Origin: an uncultured Kordia sp.
GTDB taxonomy: Bacteria; Bacteroidota; Bacteroidia; Flavobacteriales; Flavobacteriaceae
DNA length: 64,000 nt
Direction: 5' to 3'
Assembly (NCBI RefSeq): GCF_947496985.1
Contig: NZ_CANMEZ010000005.1
Coordinates: 1 to 64,000, forward strand
The position numbers and the translations under genes were made by a program. Below are positions 44,794 through 53,566 of this stretch, one piece after another. The first letter of the stretch is position 1, and the number at the start of each line of letters is the position of its first letter. The notes under the pieces are model-generated. The model saw nothing but the letters and a program-made list of their open reading frames with translations, was not told the DNA's origin and ran no database searches.

Positions 44794-46035
44794 ATGAAGA
44801 AGATATTTTTATCCTTATTGTGTTTAGTCCCATTGGGAATGTATGCACAAACGACGGTTATCAATCCAAATGATACAAGAGTAATTACCACAGGAGTTCC
44901 TTTCCTACTGATCACTCCAGATGCTCGAGCTGGAGGAATGGGAGAATTAGGAGTTGCAACTTCACCAGATACATATTCGCAACAATGGAATCCGGCAAAA
45001 TACGCTTTTGCTAAAGAACAAATTGGAGTAGGTATCAGTTACACACCATACTTAAGTGACTTAGTAAATGATATATTTCTTGGAAACTTAACATTTTACA
45101 ACAGATTAAGTGAAAGAAGTGCTTGGTCAGCAAGTATTAAATATTTCAGTTTAGGAGAAATTGAAATCATTACACAACAACAAGCGGACATAGGAAACTT
45201 TACACCGTTAATTGAAAGACCAAACGAATTGGCAATTGATGCATCATATGCCTTACGTTTAAGTGATCAATTCTCAATGTCGGTAACAGGTCGTTTCTTA
45301 CGTTCAGATTTAAAACTACAATCACAGCCAGATACAGAAGCAAACGCTGCAAGTACATTTGCTGTGGACATTGCAGGATACTATCAGTCAGAAGAAATTG
45401 CATATGATAGCTTCAATGGACGTTGGAGAGGTGGATTCAATATCTCTAATTTAGGTCCAAAACTAAAATATGATGATTTAGGTCAAGAAAACTTTTTGCC
45501 AACTCAATTAAGACTTGGTGGTGGATTTGACTTCATATTTGATGAATACAACAAATTATCTGTAAGTGCAGAAGTAACAAAATTATTAGTTCCTACACCT
45601 CCAAAACTCGGTTACGTAGATTTAAATGATGATGGAAATCAAGATACTGATGATCCTACAACGCCAAACGTTGATGAAAACGAACCTACAATTATTGTAG
45701 AAGGACAAAGTGATGATGTAAGTTTTGTATCGGGAATCTTTCAATCATTTGGAGATGCACCAGGCGGATTCAGTGAAGAATTAAAAGAATTTACATATGC
45801 TTTAGGAGCAGAATACTGGTACCAAGATTCATTTGCAATACGTGCAGGATACTTCAACGAAAGTGAATTAAAAGGAGCTAGAAAATTTTTAACACTAGGA
45901 GCAGGATTTAAGTATAGTGCTGTAAAAATTGATGTGTCTTATTTATTCTCTGCATCACAAGTGAAAAACCCATTAGAAAATACATTGCGTTTCTCATTAA
46001 CATTTAACTTAGGAGATACGTACGACGAATTATAA
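44794..46035 (+). CDS. porV: T9SS outer-membrane protein PorV
   Basis: A 413-residue beta-barrel that shuttles T9SS substrates to the PorU attachment complex. The ATG at 44794 gives a proper signal peptide (MKKIFLSLLCLVPLGMYAQ); a longer TTG-started frame begins at 44776. TTGVPFLLITPDARAGGMGE at the mature N-terminus, LSDQFSMSVTGRF and KYSAVKIDVSYLF are typical. An acidic loop (DLNDDGNQDTDDPTTPNVDENEP) may bind calcium. Ends with Phe-rich strand FSLTFNLGD then YDEL. Confidence 0.95.
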   Translation: MKKIFLSLLCLVPLGMYAQTTVINPNDTRVITTGVPFLLITPDARAGGMGELGVATSPDTYSQQWNPAKYAFAKEQIGVGISYTPYLSDLVNDIFLGNLTFYNRLSERSAWSASIKYFSLGEIEIITQQQADIGNFTPLIERPNELAIDASYALRLSDQFSMSVTGRFLRSDLKLQSQPDTEANAASTFAVDIAGYYQSEEIAYDSFNGRWRGGFNISNLGPKLKYDDLGQENFLPTQLRLGGGFDFIFDEYNKLSVSAEVTKLLVPTPPKLGYVDLNDDGNQDTDDPTTPNVDENEPTIIVEGQSDDVSFVSGIFQSFGDAPGGFSEELKEFTYALGAEYWYQDSFAIRAGYFNESELKGARKFLTLGAGFKYSAVKIDVSYLFSASQVKNPLENTLRFSLTFNLGDTYDEL

Positions 46036-46060
46036 AATTCAACAAATAATACATATACAA

Positions 46061-46087
46061 AAACCTTTCAATTCAATTGAAAGGTTT
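46061..46087. terminator. Terminator after porV
   Basis: An inverted repeat AAACCTTTCAA/TTGAAAGGTTT closed by a TTCAA loop, followed by TTTTTTT on the plus strand, 25 bp after the porV stop. Confidence 0.92.
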
Positions 46088-46111
46088 TTTTGTTTAAAAA
46101 AAAATAATTTT

Positions 46112-46199
46112 ACATAAACAGATAAACAGATAAACAGATAAACAGATAAACAGATAAACAGATAAACAGATAAACACATAAACACATAAACACATAAAC
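46112..46199. repeat. 8-bp tandem repeat, 11 units
   Basis: Eleven contiguous 8-bp units: one ACATAAAC, seven AGATAAAC and three ACATAAAC. The array lies between the porV terminator and cdd, ending 90 bp before the cdd ATG. Length variation by slippage could change the spacing of upstream elements. Confidence 0.95.
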
Positions 46200-46289
46200 C
46201 AAATTACGCTATTACATAAATAATCACTATATTTCTAAGCTATTTTGATTCGAGTTAAGTTCAATCAAAAAAGAAAATAAAAATTTCAA

Positions 46290-46772
46290 ATGCAAGAAAT
46301 AAAAATCACAACAACACTTACGTGTTATGACCACATAGAGGAACTTCCTCAAAAAATACAAGAACTCATGGAAAGTGCTGTAAAAGCACGTAAAAACGCC
46401 TATGCTCCATATTCTAAATTCAGAGTAGGAGCTGCATTATTATTAGAGAATGGTAAAGTAATCTTAGGAAACAATCAAGAAAATGCTGCATATCCATCTG
46501 GACTCTGTGCAGAACGTGTTGCTATCTTTCATGCAGGAGCAGAATATCCTGGGGTAGCTGTAAACCAAATTGCCATTACAGCGACATCTGATAATCATAT
46601 CAACAAAACGCCAATTCCACCATGTGGTTCATGTAGACAATCAATTGCTGAATATGAAATGCGTCAAGAATCACCCATAGAAATTTACTTTATGGGAGCA
46701 GAAGGAAAAATAATGAAATCAAATTCACTGAAAGATTTATTACCCTTGGTCTTTGATAAATCGTATTTATAA
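46290..46772 (+). CDS. cdd: Cytidine deaminase
   Basis: A 160-residue zinc enzyme converting cytidine or deoxycytidine to uridine. YSKFRVGAALLLENG, the zinc/proton-shuttle motif LCAERVAIF (Cys, Glu) and PPCGSCRQ (two Cys ligands) are present. Length is slightly long because of an N-terminal extension of about 25 residues. It is transcribed alone after the 8-bp repeat; the pdh genes follow after 256 bp. Confidence 0.95.
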   Translation: MQEIKITTTLTCYDHIEELPQKIQELMESAVKARKNAYAPYSKFRVGAALLLENGKVILGNNQENAAYPSGLCAERVAIFHAGAEYPGVAVNQIAITATSDNHINKTPIPPCGSCRQSIAEYEMRQESPIEIYFMGAEGKIMKSNSLKDLLPLVFDKSYL

Positions 46773-46879
46773 AATCAGAAAAATCATAAAAAACAGTTGC
46801 GAAGTAAAAAAATATAATCGTCAAAAATGATTTTCATGTTTTCGATAACGTTTTCGAAACAATAATTCGTGTTAAAACA

Positions 46880-46930
46880 GTGATAAATCATCACAACATT
46901 TTTTCACTTCTTATTAAAATAGTATTTTTG
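46880..46930 (+). promoter_or_regulatory. Regulatory region before pdhA
   Basis: A short inverted repeat GTGAT-N5-ATCAC at 46880-46894 is followed by a -7 box TATTTTTG at 46923-46930 (TAnnTTTG). The pdhA ATG is about 100 bp further, so the leader would be long. GTTTTCGATAAC/GTTTTCGAAAC repeats just upstream (about 46838-46860) could also be sites. Confidence 0.35.
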
Positions 46931-47028
46931 TTATCGTTTCATTAAAAACAAACAAACAACAAGAAGCTATAAACCTTAAAATGGAATTGTTACTATTTTA
47001 TTTAACAATGCCAACCAATTTGAAATAA

Positions 47029-48027
47029 ATGAAAAAGATCACTAAAGAGATATACCGTAAATGGTATGAGGAGATGTTATTCTGGAGAAAATTTGAAGAC
47101 AAACTAGCAGCTGTATATATTCAGCAAAAAGTGCGTGGATTTCTTCACTTATACAATGGTCAAGAGGCTGTTTTGGCAGGATCATTACATGCAATGGATT
47201 TATCAAAGGATAAAATGATTACGGCATATAGAAATCATGTTCAGCCAATTGGAATGGGTGTTGATCCTAAAAAAGTAATGGCAGAATTATATGGAAAAGC
47301 AACAGGAACTTCACAAGGTCTTGGAGGTTCAATGCATATATTTGCCCCAGAACAAGGATTTTATGGTGGACATGGAATTGTTGGTGGACAAATTCCACTA
47401 GGAGCAGGATTGGCATTTGCTGACAAATATTTCAAAAGAAATGCAGTTACACTATGTTATATGGGAGATGGAGCGGTACGTCAAGGATCGTTGCACGAAA
47501 CATTTAACATGGCAATGAATTGGAAACTTCCTGTAGTTTTTATCTGTGAAAACAATGGGTATGCAATGGGAACTTCAGTAGAAAGAACAGCGAATCATAC
47601 AGATATCTGGAAACTAGGTTTAGGATACGAAATGCCTTGTGGGCCAGTAGACGGAATGAATCCTGTAAAAGTTGCAGAAGCAGTTCATGAGGCAGTAGAA
47701 AGAGCAAGACGTGGAGACGGACCAACATTCTTAGAAATGAAAACATACCGTTACAGAGGTCACTCAATGTCAGATGCACAGCACTATAGAACAAAAGACG
47801 AAGTAGCAGAATACAAAAAAATAGATCCTATCACACAAGTAAAAGAAACATTACTTGAAAAAGAATATGCTACAGAAGAAGAAATTGCAGAAATGGACAA
47901 GCGTGTAAAAGCCTTGGTGAAAGAATGTGAAAAATTTGCAGAAGACTCTCCATATCCAGAAAAAAGCTTGATGTATGATGCAGTATACGAACAAGAAGAT
48001 TATCCATTTTTACCTCATAAACTATAA
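47029..48027 (+). CDS. pdhA: Pyruvate dehydrogenase E1 alpha subunit
   Basis: A 332-residue thiamine-diphosphate enzyme subunit. YNGQEAVLAG, TAYRNHVQPIGMG, GGSMHIF, the TPP-binding GDGAVRQGSLHETFNMAMNW, ENNGYAMGTSV and the phosphorylation-loop equivalent YRYRGHSMSDAQHYRTKDEV are visible. It decarboxylates pyruvate with the E1 beta subunit, whose gene is not in this window. The E2 gene pdhC follows after 3 bp. Confidence 0.96.
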   Translation: MKKITKEIYRKWYEEMLFWRKFEDKLAAVYIQQKVRGFLHLYNGQEAVLAGSLHAMDLSKDKMITAYRNHVQPIGMGVDPKKVMAELYGKATGTSQGLGGSMHIFAPEQGFYGGHGIVGGQIPLGAGLAFADKYFKRNAVTLCYMGDGAVRQGSLHETFNMAMNWKLPVVFICENNGYAMGTSVERTANHTDIWKLGLGYEMPCGPVDGMNPVKVAEAVHEAVERARRGDGPTFLEMKTYRYRGHSMSDAQHYRTKDEVAEYKKIDPITQVKETLLEKEYATEEEIAEMDKRVKALVKECEKFAEDSPYPEKSLMYDAVYEQEDYPFLPHKL

Positions 48028-48030
48028 AAC

Positions 48031-49659
48031 ATGGCAGAAATTATAAACATGCCGAGACTAAGTGACACCATGGAAGAAGGTGTTGTGGCAACATGGTTAA
48101 AACAAGTAGGTGATAAAGTAGAAGAAGGTGATATCTTAGCTGAGATTGAAACCGATAAAGCAACAATGGAATTTGAATCATTCCATGAAGGAACACTACT
48201 TTATATTGGTGTACAAGAAGGAGAAACTGCGCCAGTTGATACACTATTAGCAATCATTGGTGATGCAGGAGAAGATGTAGCCGCTTTAGTAAGTGGAGTA
48301 GGAGTACCAGCAAAAGAAGAAGTTACAGAAGAGAAACTAGTTGACACACCAAAAGCAGTAAGTACTGAAAAGGTTGAAATGCCATCCGGAGCTATTGTTG
48401 TAACCATGCCAAGGTTAAGTGATACCATGGAGGAAGGAACAGTTGCAACTTGGTTAAAACAAGTAGGAGATAATGTTGAAGAAGGTGATATCTTAGCAGA
48501 AATCGAAACAGATAAAGCTACAATGGAGTTTGAATCTTTCAACGAAGGAACATTACTATACATTGGAGTAAAAGAAGGAGAAACTGCACCAGTAGACAGT
48601 ATATTAGCAGTTATCGGTGAAAAAGGAACTGATGTTGATACAGTATTAAAAGCTGCAGCTTCGGGAAACGATTCAGTAGGAGAAGAAGCACCAAAAGCAG
48701 AAACACCAAAAGAAGAACCAGTAACAGCAACCGTAGCTTCTGGAAACGGATCTTCAGGTGGTAGAATCATTGCTTCACCATTAGCAAAGAAAATAGCAGC
48801 AGATAAAGGTATTGATTTATCGCAAGTAACAGGAAGTGGAGATCATGGACGTATTATAAAACGTGACGTTGAAAACTTTACACCAGCAGCAGCTAAAGCA
48901 GTTGCACCTCAAGTAACAACTTCTGCGCCAGCAGCAACGAAAGAAGCAGTAGTAGCACCTTTTGTACCTGCAGGAGAAGAAAGCAGTGAGGAAGTGAAAA
49001 ACTCGCAAATGCGTAAAACAATTGCACGTCGTCTAGGAGAATCTAAATTCTCTGCACCACATTATTACCTAACGGTAGAATTGGATATGGACAATGCAAT
49101 TGCTTCTAGAAAAACAATCAATGCAATTCCAGATATAAAAGTATCATTTAACGATATGATTGTAAAAGCTTGCGCGATGGCATTACGCAAACATCCACAA
49201 GTAAATACAACTTGGAATGACGCAACAACACGTTACAACAAGCACATTCATGTAGGAGTTGCAGTTGCAGTTGATGATGGATTATTAGTTCCTGTGTTAA
49301 AATTTGCAGACCAAATGAGTTTAACAACTATTGGAGCAAACGTAAGAGACTTAGCAGGAAAAGCAAGAAGTAAAAAGATTTCTCCAGCAGAAATGGACGG
49401 AAGTACTTTCACAATTTCTAACTTAGGAATGTTTGGAATCTTAGAATTCACATCAATTATCAATCAACCAAACTCAGCAATCCTATCTGTAGGAACCATT
49501 GTGCAAAAACCAGTAGTGAAAAACGGAGAAATTGTTGTTGGAAATACAATGAAAGTTACATTAGCGTGCGATCACAGAACAGTAGATGGCGCAACAGGAG
49601 CACAATTCTTGCAAACTGTAAAACAGTATATAGAAAATCCTGTGACAATGTTGGCATAA
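48031..49659 (+). CDS. pdhC: Pyruvate dehydrogenase E2, two lipoyl domains
   Basis: A 542-residue dihydrolipoyl acetyltransferase. Two nearly identical lipoyl domains (about 1-75 and 122-200) each carry the lipoylation Lys in IETDKATMEFESF. An E3-binding domain (about 245-285, RIIASPLAKKIAADKGIDL) follows, then a linker rich in Ala/Pro and the catalytic domain (about 325-542) with IARRLGESKFSAPHYYL and ACDHRTVDGATGAQF (catalytic His and Asp). It moves the acetyl group to CoA. Operon with pdhA; terminator downstream. Confidence 0.96.
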   Translation: MAEIINMPRLSDTMEEGVVATWLKQVGDKVEEGDILAEIETDKATMEFESFHEGTLLYIGVQEGETAPVDTLLAIIGDAGEDVAALVSGVGVPAKEEVTEEKLVDTPKAVSTEKVEMPSGAIVVTMPRLSDTMEEGTVATWLKQVGDNVEEGDILAEIETDKATMEFESFNEGTLLYIGVKEGETAPVDSILAVIGEKGTDVDTVLKAAASGNDSVGEEAPKAETPKEEPVTATVASGNGSSGGRIIASPLAKKIAADKGIDLSQVTGSGDHGRIIKRDVENFTPAAAKAVAPQVTTSAPAATKEAVVAPFVPAGEESSEEVKNSQMRKTIARRLGESKFSAPHYYLTVELDMDNAIASRKTINAIPDIKVSFNDMIVKACAMALRKHPQVNTTWNDATTRYNKHIHVGVAVAVDDGLLVPVLKFADQMSLTTIGANVRDLAGKARSKKISPAEMDGSTFTISNLGMFGILEFTSIINQPNSAILSVGTIVQKPVVKNGEIVVGNTMKVTLACDHRTVDGATGAQFLQTVKQYIENPVTMLA

Positions 49660-49673
49660 ACATATCATACTTG

Positions 49674-49699
49674 AAAAATCCCACGGAAGTGGGATTTTT
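49674..49699 (+). terminator. Terminator of the pdhA-pdhC operon
   Basis: An 11-bp stem AAAAATCCCAC/GTGGGATTTTT with a GGAA loop, then further Ts, 14 bp after the pdhC stop. Confidence 0.92.
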
Positions 49700-49739
49700 T
49701 GTTTAAACTCATAATTCATCATCAATCAAAAAAACAATC

Positions 49740-50687
49740 ATGAAATACCTAAAAAACATATTCGGGATTCTTATAGTGTCATTACTAATCTTTTCTTGTA
49801 AAACAAAAGAAATTATCATTGAAGCTCAAGAAGTAGATGATATTGTAACGTATTTGGCTTCTGACGAATTAGAAGGAAGAGATACAGGAAGTGAAGGGAT
49901 TGAAAAAGCAGCAGTATATATTGAAAGCTACTTTGAAAATTTAGGTGTGGAACCGTATTTTGATACGTATCGTGATAGTTTTAATGTAAAAGATAAAAAA
50001 GCTTTTAACGTAATTGGATATTTAGAAGGAACAGATCCTAAATTAAAAGATGAATTTGTAATTATTGGCGCACATTACGATCATATTGGTTTTGCACAAG
50101 AAGAAAATGGTGATAAAATTGCCAATGGAGCCAATGATAATGCTGCTGGAGTTGGAACTGTTATGACGATGGCAAAATACTTTGCGAAAACTAAAAGCAA
50201 TAAAAGAAGTATCTTATTTACGTTATTCTCTGCGGAAGAAAAAGGATTAGTAGGTTCAAAATACTTAGCAAAAACTTTAAAAGCTAAAAATATTGACTTA
50301 TATGTTATGTTAAATTTTGAAATGGTAGGAGTTCCTTTAGTAGACAAAGATTATACAGCTTACGTTACAGGATTTGATAAAACAAATCTTGCAGAAAAAA
50401 TGAACGAATATGCAGGGAAAAAAATTGCAGGGTTTTTTTCAAAAGCAGAAGAGTTTAGATTATTCATGCGATCGGATAACTATCCGTTTTTTAAAGAATT
50501 TAATGTGCCTAGCCAAACCTTCTGTACGTTCGATTTTTCAAATTTTGAACACTATCATAAAGTAGGAGATGAAGCTGATATTATGGATTTTAATCACATG
50601 GCAAACTTCGTAAATACGTTTATTCCAGCAGTGAAAAAAGCAGTCAATGCGGAAACTAAAGAAATCAAAATGAATCCTTCAAAATAA
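49740..50687 (+). CDS. Lipoprotein M28 family metallopeptidase
   Basis: A 315-residue lipoprotein; signal MKYLKNIFGILIVSLLIFSC with lipobox Cys at about 20. The M28 zinc-binding pattern is present: GAHYDHIGF (His, Asp), ANGANDNAAGVG (Asp), SAEEKGLVGS (Glu-Glu) and a later His near TFDFSNFEHYHKVGD. Such enzymes are aminopeptidases acting at the cell surface. It stands alone between terminators or gaps. Confidence 0.93.
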   Translation: MKYLKNIFGILIVSLLIFSCKTKEIIIEAQEVDDIVTYLASDELEGRDTGSEGIEKAAVYIESYFENLGVEPYFDTYRDSFNVKDKKAFNVIGYLEGTDPKLKDEFVIIGAHYDHIGFAQEENGDKIANGANDNAAGVGTVMTMAKYFAKTKSNKRSILFTLFSAEEKGLVGSKYLAKTLKAKNIDLYVMLNFEMVGVPLVDKDYTAYVTGFDKTNLAEKMNEYAGKKIAGFFSKAEEFRLFMRSDNYPFFKEFNVPSQTFCTFDFSNFEHYHKVGDEADIMDFNHMANFVNTFIPAVKKAVNAETKEIKMNPSK

Positions 50688-50765
50688 TTGTTCGATTTGA
50701 AGATTATTTGATCTGATAATTTAAAATCCAATTTGATAACTTTATTCATTATGTGAATCTACACG

Positions 50766-50778
50766 TCACTTCGAGTGA
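50766..50778. repeat. Palindromic intergenic element TCACT-TCG-AGTGA
   Basis: A 5-bp-armed palindrome in the 195-bp gap before the SDR gene, followed by GAAATTTGTATCGAAAAATAC. The same core is part of the larger hairpin at 58984-59084. Likely a degenerate dispersed repeat. Confidence 0.5.
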
Positions 50779-50883
50779 ATTTCTGCTAAGAAATTTGTAT
50801 CGAAAAATACCTAGAAGTCCATAATTTTATCGTTGATTATTCACAGCAGTTAGCACAAAATAGTTTAAAGAAATTTAGAAAAG

Positions 50884-51564
50884 ATGAAAAACATCATCAT
50901 TACAGGAACAAGTAGAGGAATTGGTTTCGAATTGGTACACCTTTTTGCAAAAGAAGGATACAATATTTTAGCGCTTTCGCGAAACGAAAAACCAATTACA
51001 AACCTGAACTATGAAAATATAACTTCATTTGCGTTCGATTTAAGCAAGCCAGAAGATTATGGACGTGTAACCGATTTTGTAAAAGAAAACTGGGAACAGG
51101 TAGATATCGTTATTCATAATGCAGGAGCATTACTCAACAGACCTTTTGCAGAAACTACAATGGAAGATTTCAAATGGATTTATGAAGTCAATGTATTTGG
51201 TGTTGCAGAATTGAGTCGTGTATTAGTGCCACATATGGTTTCAGGAAGTCACGTAGTTACTATAAGTTCTATGGGTGGAATTCAGGGAAGTATGAAATTT
51301 CCTGGCTTAGCTGCATACAGTTCTTCTAAAGGAGCTGTAATCACCTTAGTAGAATTATTAGCTGAAGAACATAAAGAAGCAGGAATTGCATTCAACGTAT
51401 TGGCTTTAGGTGCTGTACAAACTGAAATGTTAGAAGAAGCATTTCCAGGCTATAAAGCGCCGTTAAGCGCTTTGGAAATGGCAACATATATTCGTGATTT
51501 CTCTTTAACAGGAAACAAATACTATAACGGTAAAATAATGCAAGTTTCTAGCTCTACGCCTTAG
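50884..51564 (+). CDS. Short-chain dehydrogenase/reductase
   Basis: A 226-residue cytoplasmic oxidoreductase with the Rossmann motif TGTSRGIGFEL (NAD(P) binding), HNAGALLNRPF, catalytic Ser (SSMGGIQGS) and Y-x-x-x-K in YSSSKGAVIT. It is shorter than most SDRs but complete. Substrate unknown. Downstream neighbour is the YceI-like gene, 101 bp after its stop. Confidence 0.92.
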   Translation: MKNIIITGTSRGIGFELVHLFAKEGYNILALSRNEKPITNLNYENITSFAFDLSKPEDYGRVTDFVKENWEQVDIVIHNAGALLNRPFAETTMEDFKWIYEVNVFGVAELSRVLVPHMVSGSHVVTISSMGGIQGSMKFPGLAAYSSSKGAVITLVELLAEEHKEAGIAFNVLALGAVQTEMLEEAFPGYKAPLSALEMATYIRDFSLTGNKYYNGKIMQVSSSTP

Positions 51565-51665
51565 TTTTTGATTATAAACACACTTTTTGACACTTTTTTT
51601 ACATTTGATTGACAAATAGAATAGCGAACTCACTATATATTCGTGGAAATGTAAAAAATGAAGTC

Positions 51666-52340
51666 ATGAAAAAAATCAAAATTATTGTTTTACCATTCAT
51701 CGTATTAGCTATTGCACTTGTGATTAGTGGTTATACTAAAAATGAAACAAACTCAAAAAGCAATGACGTTGTTCATACAAATAAAACTATTGATGTTATA
51801 AAAGGTAAACAACATCAAACCATGAATCTATTTGTAACACATGGACATTGTAGTACACCATTTGCAGGTACTGTAAATGATTTAAAACTAGAAATTCCTT
51901 CGCGTGATGATTTAGGAAATCCTTTAGAAAATATGAGGATCTCGTTTAAAATAGATCCGAATACGTTTAATGTATGTAATAGTGAAGAGTTAACTGCCAA
52001 AATTAGAACGCCAGATTTATTTATCGGAATTGGCAATGAGCAAATCGTATTTAAGTCTACTAATGTTTATACGATGGGATTAAATTGGTATCAAGTAAAT
52101 GGTAAATTGTCAATAAAAGGAGTTGAAAAAGAAGTGAAGTTCTTCGTAACTGGAATTAGAGACCCAAAAGAAACAATGGCAAGTTCACTGGTGTTAAGTG
52201 GGCAAATGAATCTATTTGATTGGGGAATTGACTATGATAAAATTGTAAATGGAAAATCAGATAGCGTACCTACAAAATTGATGTATGTAAACATGAAATT
52301 TGATGTATTGGAATATCAAACATCAATTGCTGGAAAATAA
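51666..52340 (+). CDS. Exported YceI-like protein
   Basis: A 224-residue protein with an N-terminal hydrophobic anchor (about 5-22) starting at ATG 51666. The rest resembles the YceI lipocalin-like fold: MRISFKIDPNTFNV, YQVNGKLSIKGVEKEVKFFV, and LSGQMNLFDWGIDYDKI. Such proteins bind polyisoprenoid or lipid ligands in the periplasm. Lipobox is not clear (SGYTKNE). Convergent with the membrane protein gene downstream. Confidence 0.8.
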   Translation: MKKIKIIVLPFIVLAIALVISGYTKNETNSKSNDVVHTNKTIDVIKGKQHQTMNLFVTHGHCSTPFAGTVNDLKLEIPSRDDLGNPLENMRISFKIDPNTFNVCNSEELTAKIRTPDLFIGIGNEQIVFKSTNVYTMGLNWYQVNGKLSIKGVEKEVKFFVTGIRDPKETMASSLVLSGQMNLFDWGIDYDKIVNGKSDSVPTKLMYVNMKFDVLEYQTSIAGK

Positions 52341-52348
52341 TTCAAGTA

Positions 52349-52978
52349 CTAAGAATTAGTAATTGAAATATCTTTTTCATTAATCAATTCTTGTAAAAAT
52401 AACTTGACTCTTTCTATCTTTTTGTCATAAAGGTTTTTGTTTATCCAGAATATTCCAATGAATCCAAATCCAATTATAAATATAATTTCAAACAGAAAAA
52501 AGTGTAAATCATTATAAAGATCTCTGTTTTGTATAGCAATAAAAGTGATAGGCAAAATTGAAACAATAAATAGAGGAAACAGAATGAGTTCTAACTTTCG
52601 GAATTTTAAAACAAGTAATGACAGCTGTGAAATTTCTTTTTGAATCTCAATAATTGTTGAGGTGAAATAATCAATTTTTGAGATTTTAATTGCCTTTGTA
52701 ATTGCCAAATAAAGATATACGGAACCAATAATTGCGGCGATAAACCCAGGAATACTGAATTTCATTTCATTGATATAAAGTATTGAACCTACAAGAGCAG
52801 CCAAAACAGTGATTGATACTACTATGATATTTGCTATTTCATGTAAGAAAGGTGTCGTCATCTCACTTTTTGATCTATTCAATTTTCTTTTTGAGAGTTT
52901 TTGAGAGTCTATAATTAAATTTGACTCAAGCAAAGAGTCAGACTTTTTCCATTCTGTTTTTAAATCATTTAATTCCAT
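52349..52978 (-). CDS. Membrane partner of ECF sigma factor
   Basis: A 209-residue protein with an N-terminal cytoplasmic part of about 50 residues (MELNDLKTEWKKSDSLLESNLII) and four hydrophobic segments at about 51-71, 76-96, 130-150 and 160-178. The start is 8 bp after the ECF sigma factor gene, so the two are cotranscribed. The position suggests an anti-sigma factor; there is no zinc-finger (HxxxCxxC) motif, so it would be a non-ZAS type. Function inferred from context. Confidence 0.78.
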   Translation of the reverse strand: MELNDLKTEWKKSDSLLESNLIIDSQKLSKRKLNRSKSEMTTPFLHEIANIIVVSITVLAALVGSILYINEMKFSIPGFIAAIIGSVYLYLAITKAIKISKIDYFTSTIIEIQKEISQLSLLVLKFRKLELILFPLFIVSILPITFIAIQNRDLYNDLHFFLFEIIFIIGFGFIGIFWINKNLYDKKIERVKLFLQELINEKDISITNS

Positions 52979-52985
52979 AATATCG

Positions 52986-53471
52986 TTATTTTTTTTGAGT
53001 AAAATCTTTTCTGAGTTTAATCTTAATTCTATTAATTTTGGTAGAAATGTTCGTTTTTGAAAACCCTATGATTTCAGATATTTCTTTATATGTATAATTA
53101 TCCAAATACAATAGAATAATTGCTTTTTCAAGATAATGGAGCTTTTCTATAAACTTGTATAGAAGCTTAATTTGCTCATCAAGTTCAAAGTTATATTCTG
53201 AAAAAGTAACCACTGATTCGTGGATTGTAGAAGTCCTTTTTTTCTCAACCAATCCTTTTCGGTAATATGAAATTGCTGTATTTAAAGCAATTTTGTAAAT
53301 CCAAGTTGAGATTTTTACACGTCCATCATACCTGTCAAAAGAATTCCAGATTTGAATAAGAATCTCTTGTTCTAAATCTTTATACTCATTAGAATTGCAA
53401 TAAGAATTACAAACTTTAAAAATTAAATTTTTATGAGTTTCTATAATTGATATGAACTTCTTTTCATTCAT
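52986..53471 (-). CDS. ECF RNA polymerase sigma factor
   Basis: A 161-residue sigma-70-family factor. Region 2 (about 30-75) has DLEQEILIQIWNSFDRYD and ISTWIYKIALNTAI; region 4 (about 105-155) has the HTH TYKEISEIIGFSKTNISTKINRIKIKLRK. Group IV size. It probably directs RNA polymerase to a small regulon and is held by the membrane protein encoded next. Its own promoter region (53472-53566) has no clear autoregulatory site. Confidence 0.93.
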   Translation of the reverse strand: MNEKKFISIIETHKNLIFKVCNSYCNSNEYKDLEQEILIQIWNSFDRYDGRVKISTWIYKIALNTAISYYRKGLVEKKRTSTIHESVVTFSEYNFELDEQIKLLYKFIEKLHYLEKAIILLYLDNYTYKEISEIIGFSKTNISTKINRIKIKLRKDFTQKK

Positions 53472-53566
53472 GAATAATTCAGGTCTTTATATCATTATTC
53501 GCAGAAATAAAAAAAAGTCACATGATTTTAAAATAAAATACAAGGCATTGCTATAGAATGTTGTTT

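Noticed and set aside
46112-46199. Possible CRISPR array
   Set aside because: Units are 8 bp, contiguous and without spacers; it is a simple tandem repeat.
48201-48770. Minus-strand frame of 189 codons opposite pdhC
   Set aside because: It overlaps completely the lipoyl-domain region of a clear pdhC gene and has the low-complexity Ser/Thr composition of a shadow frame.
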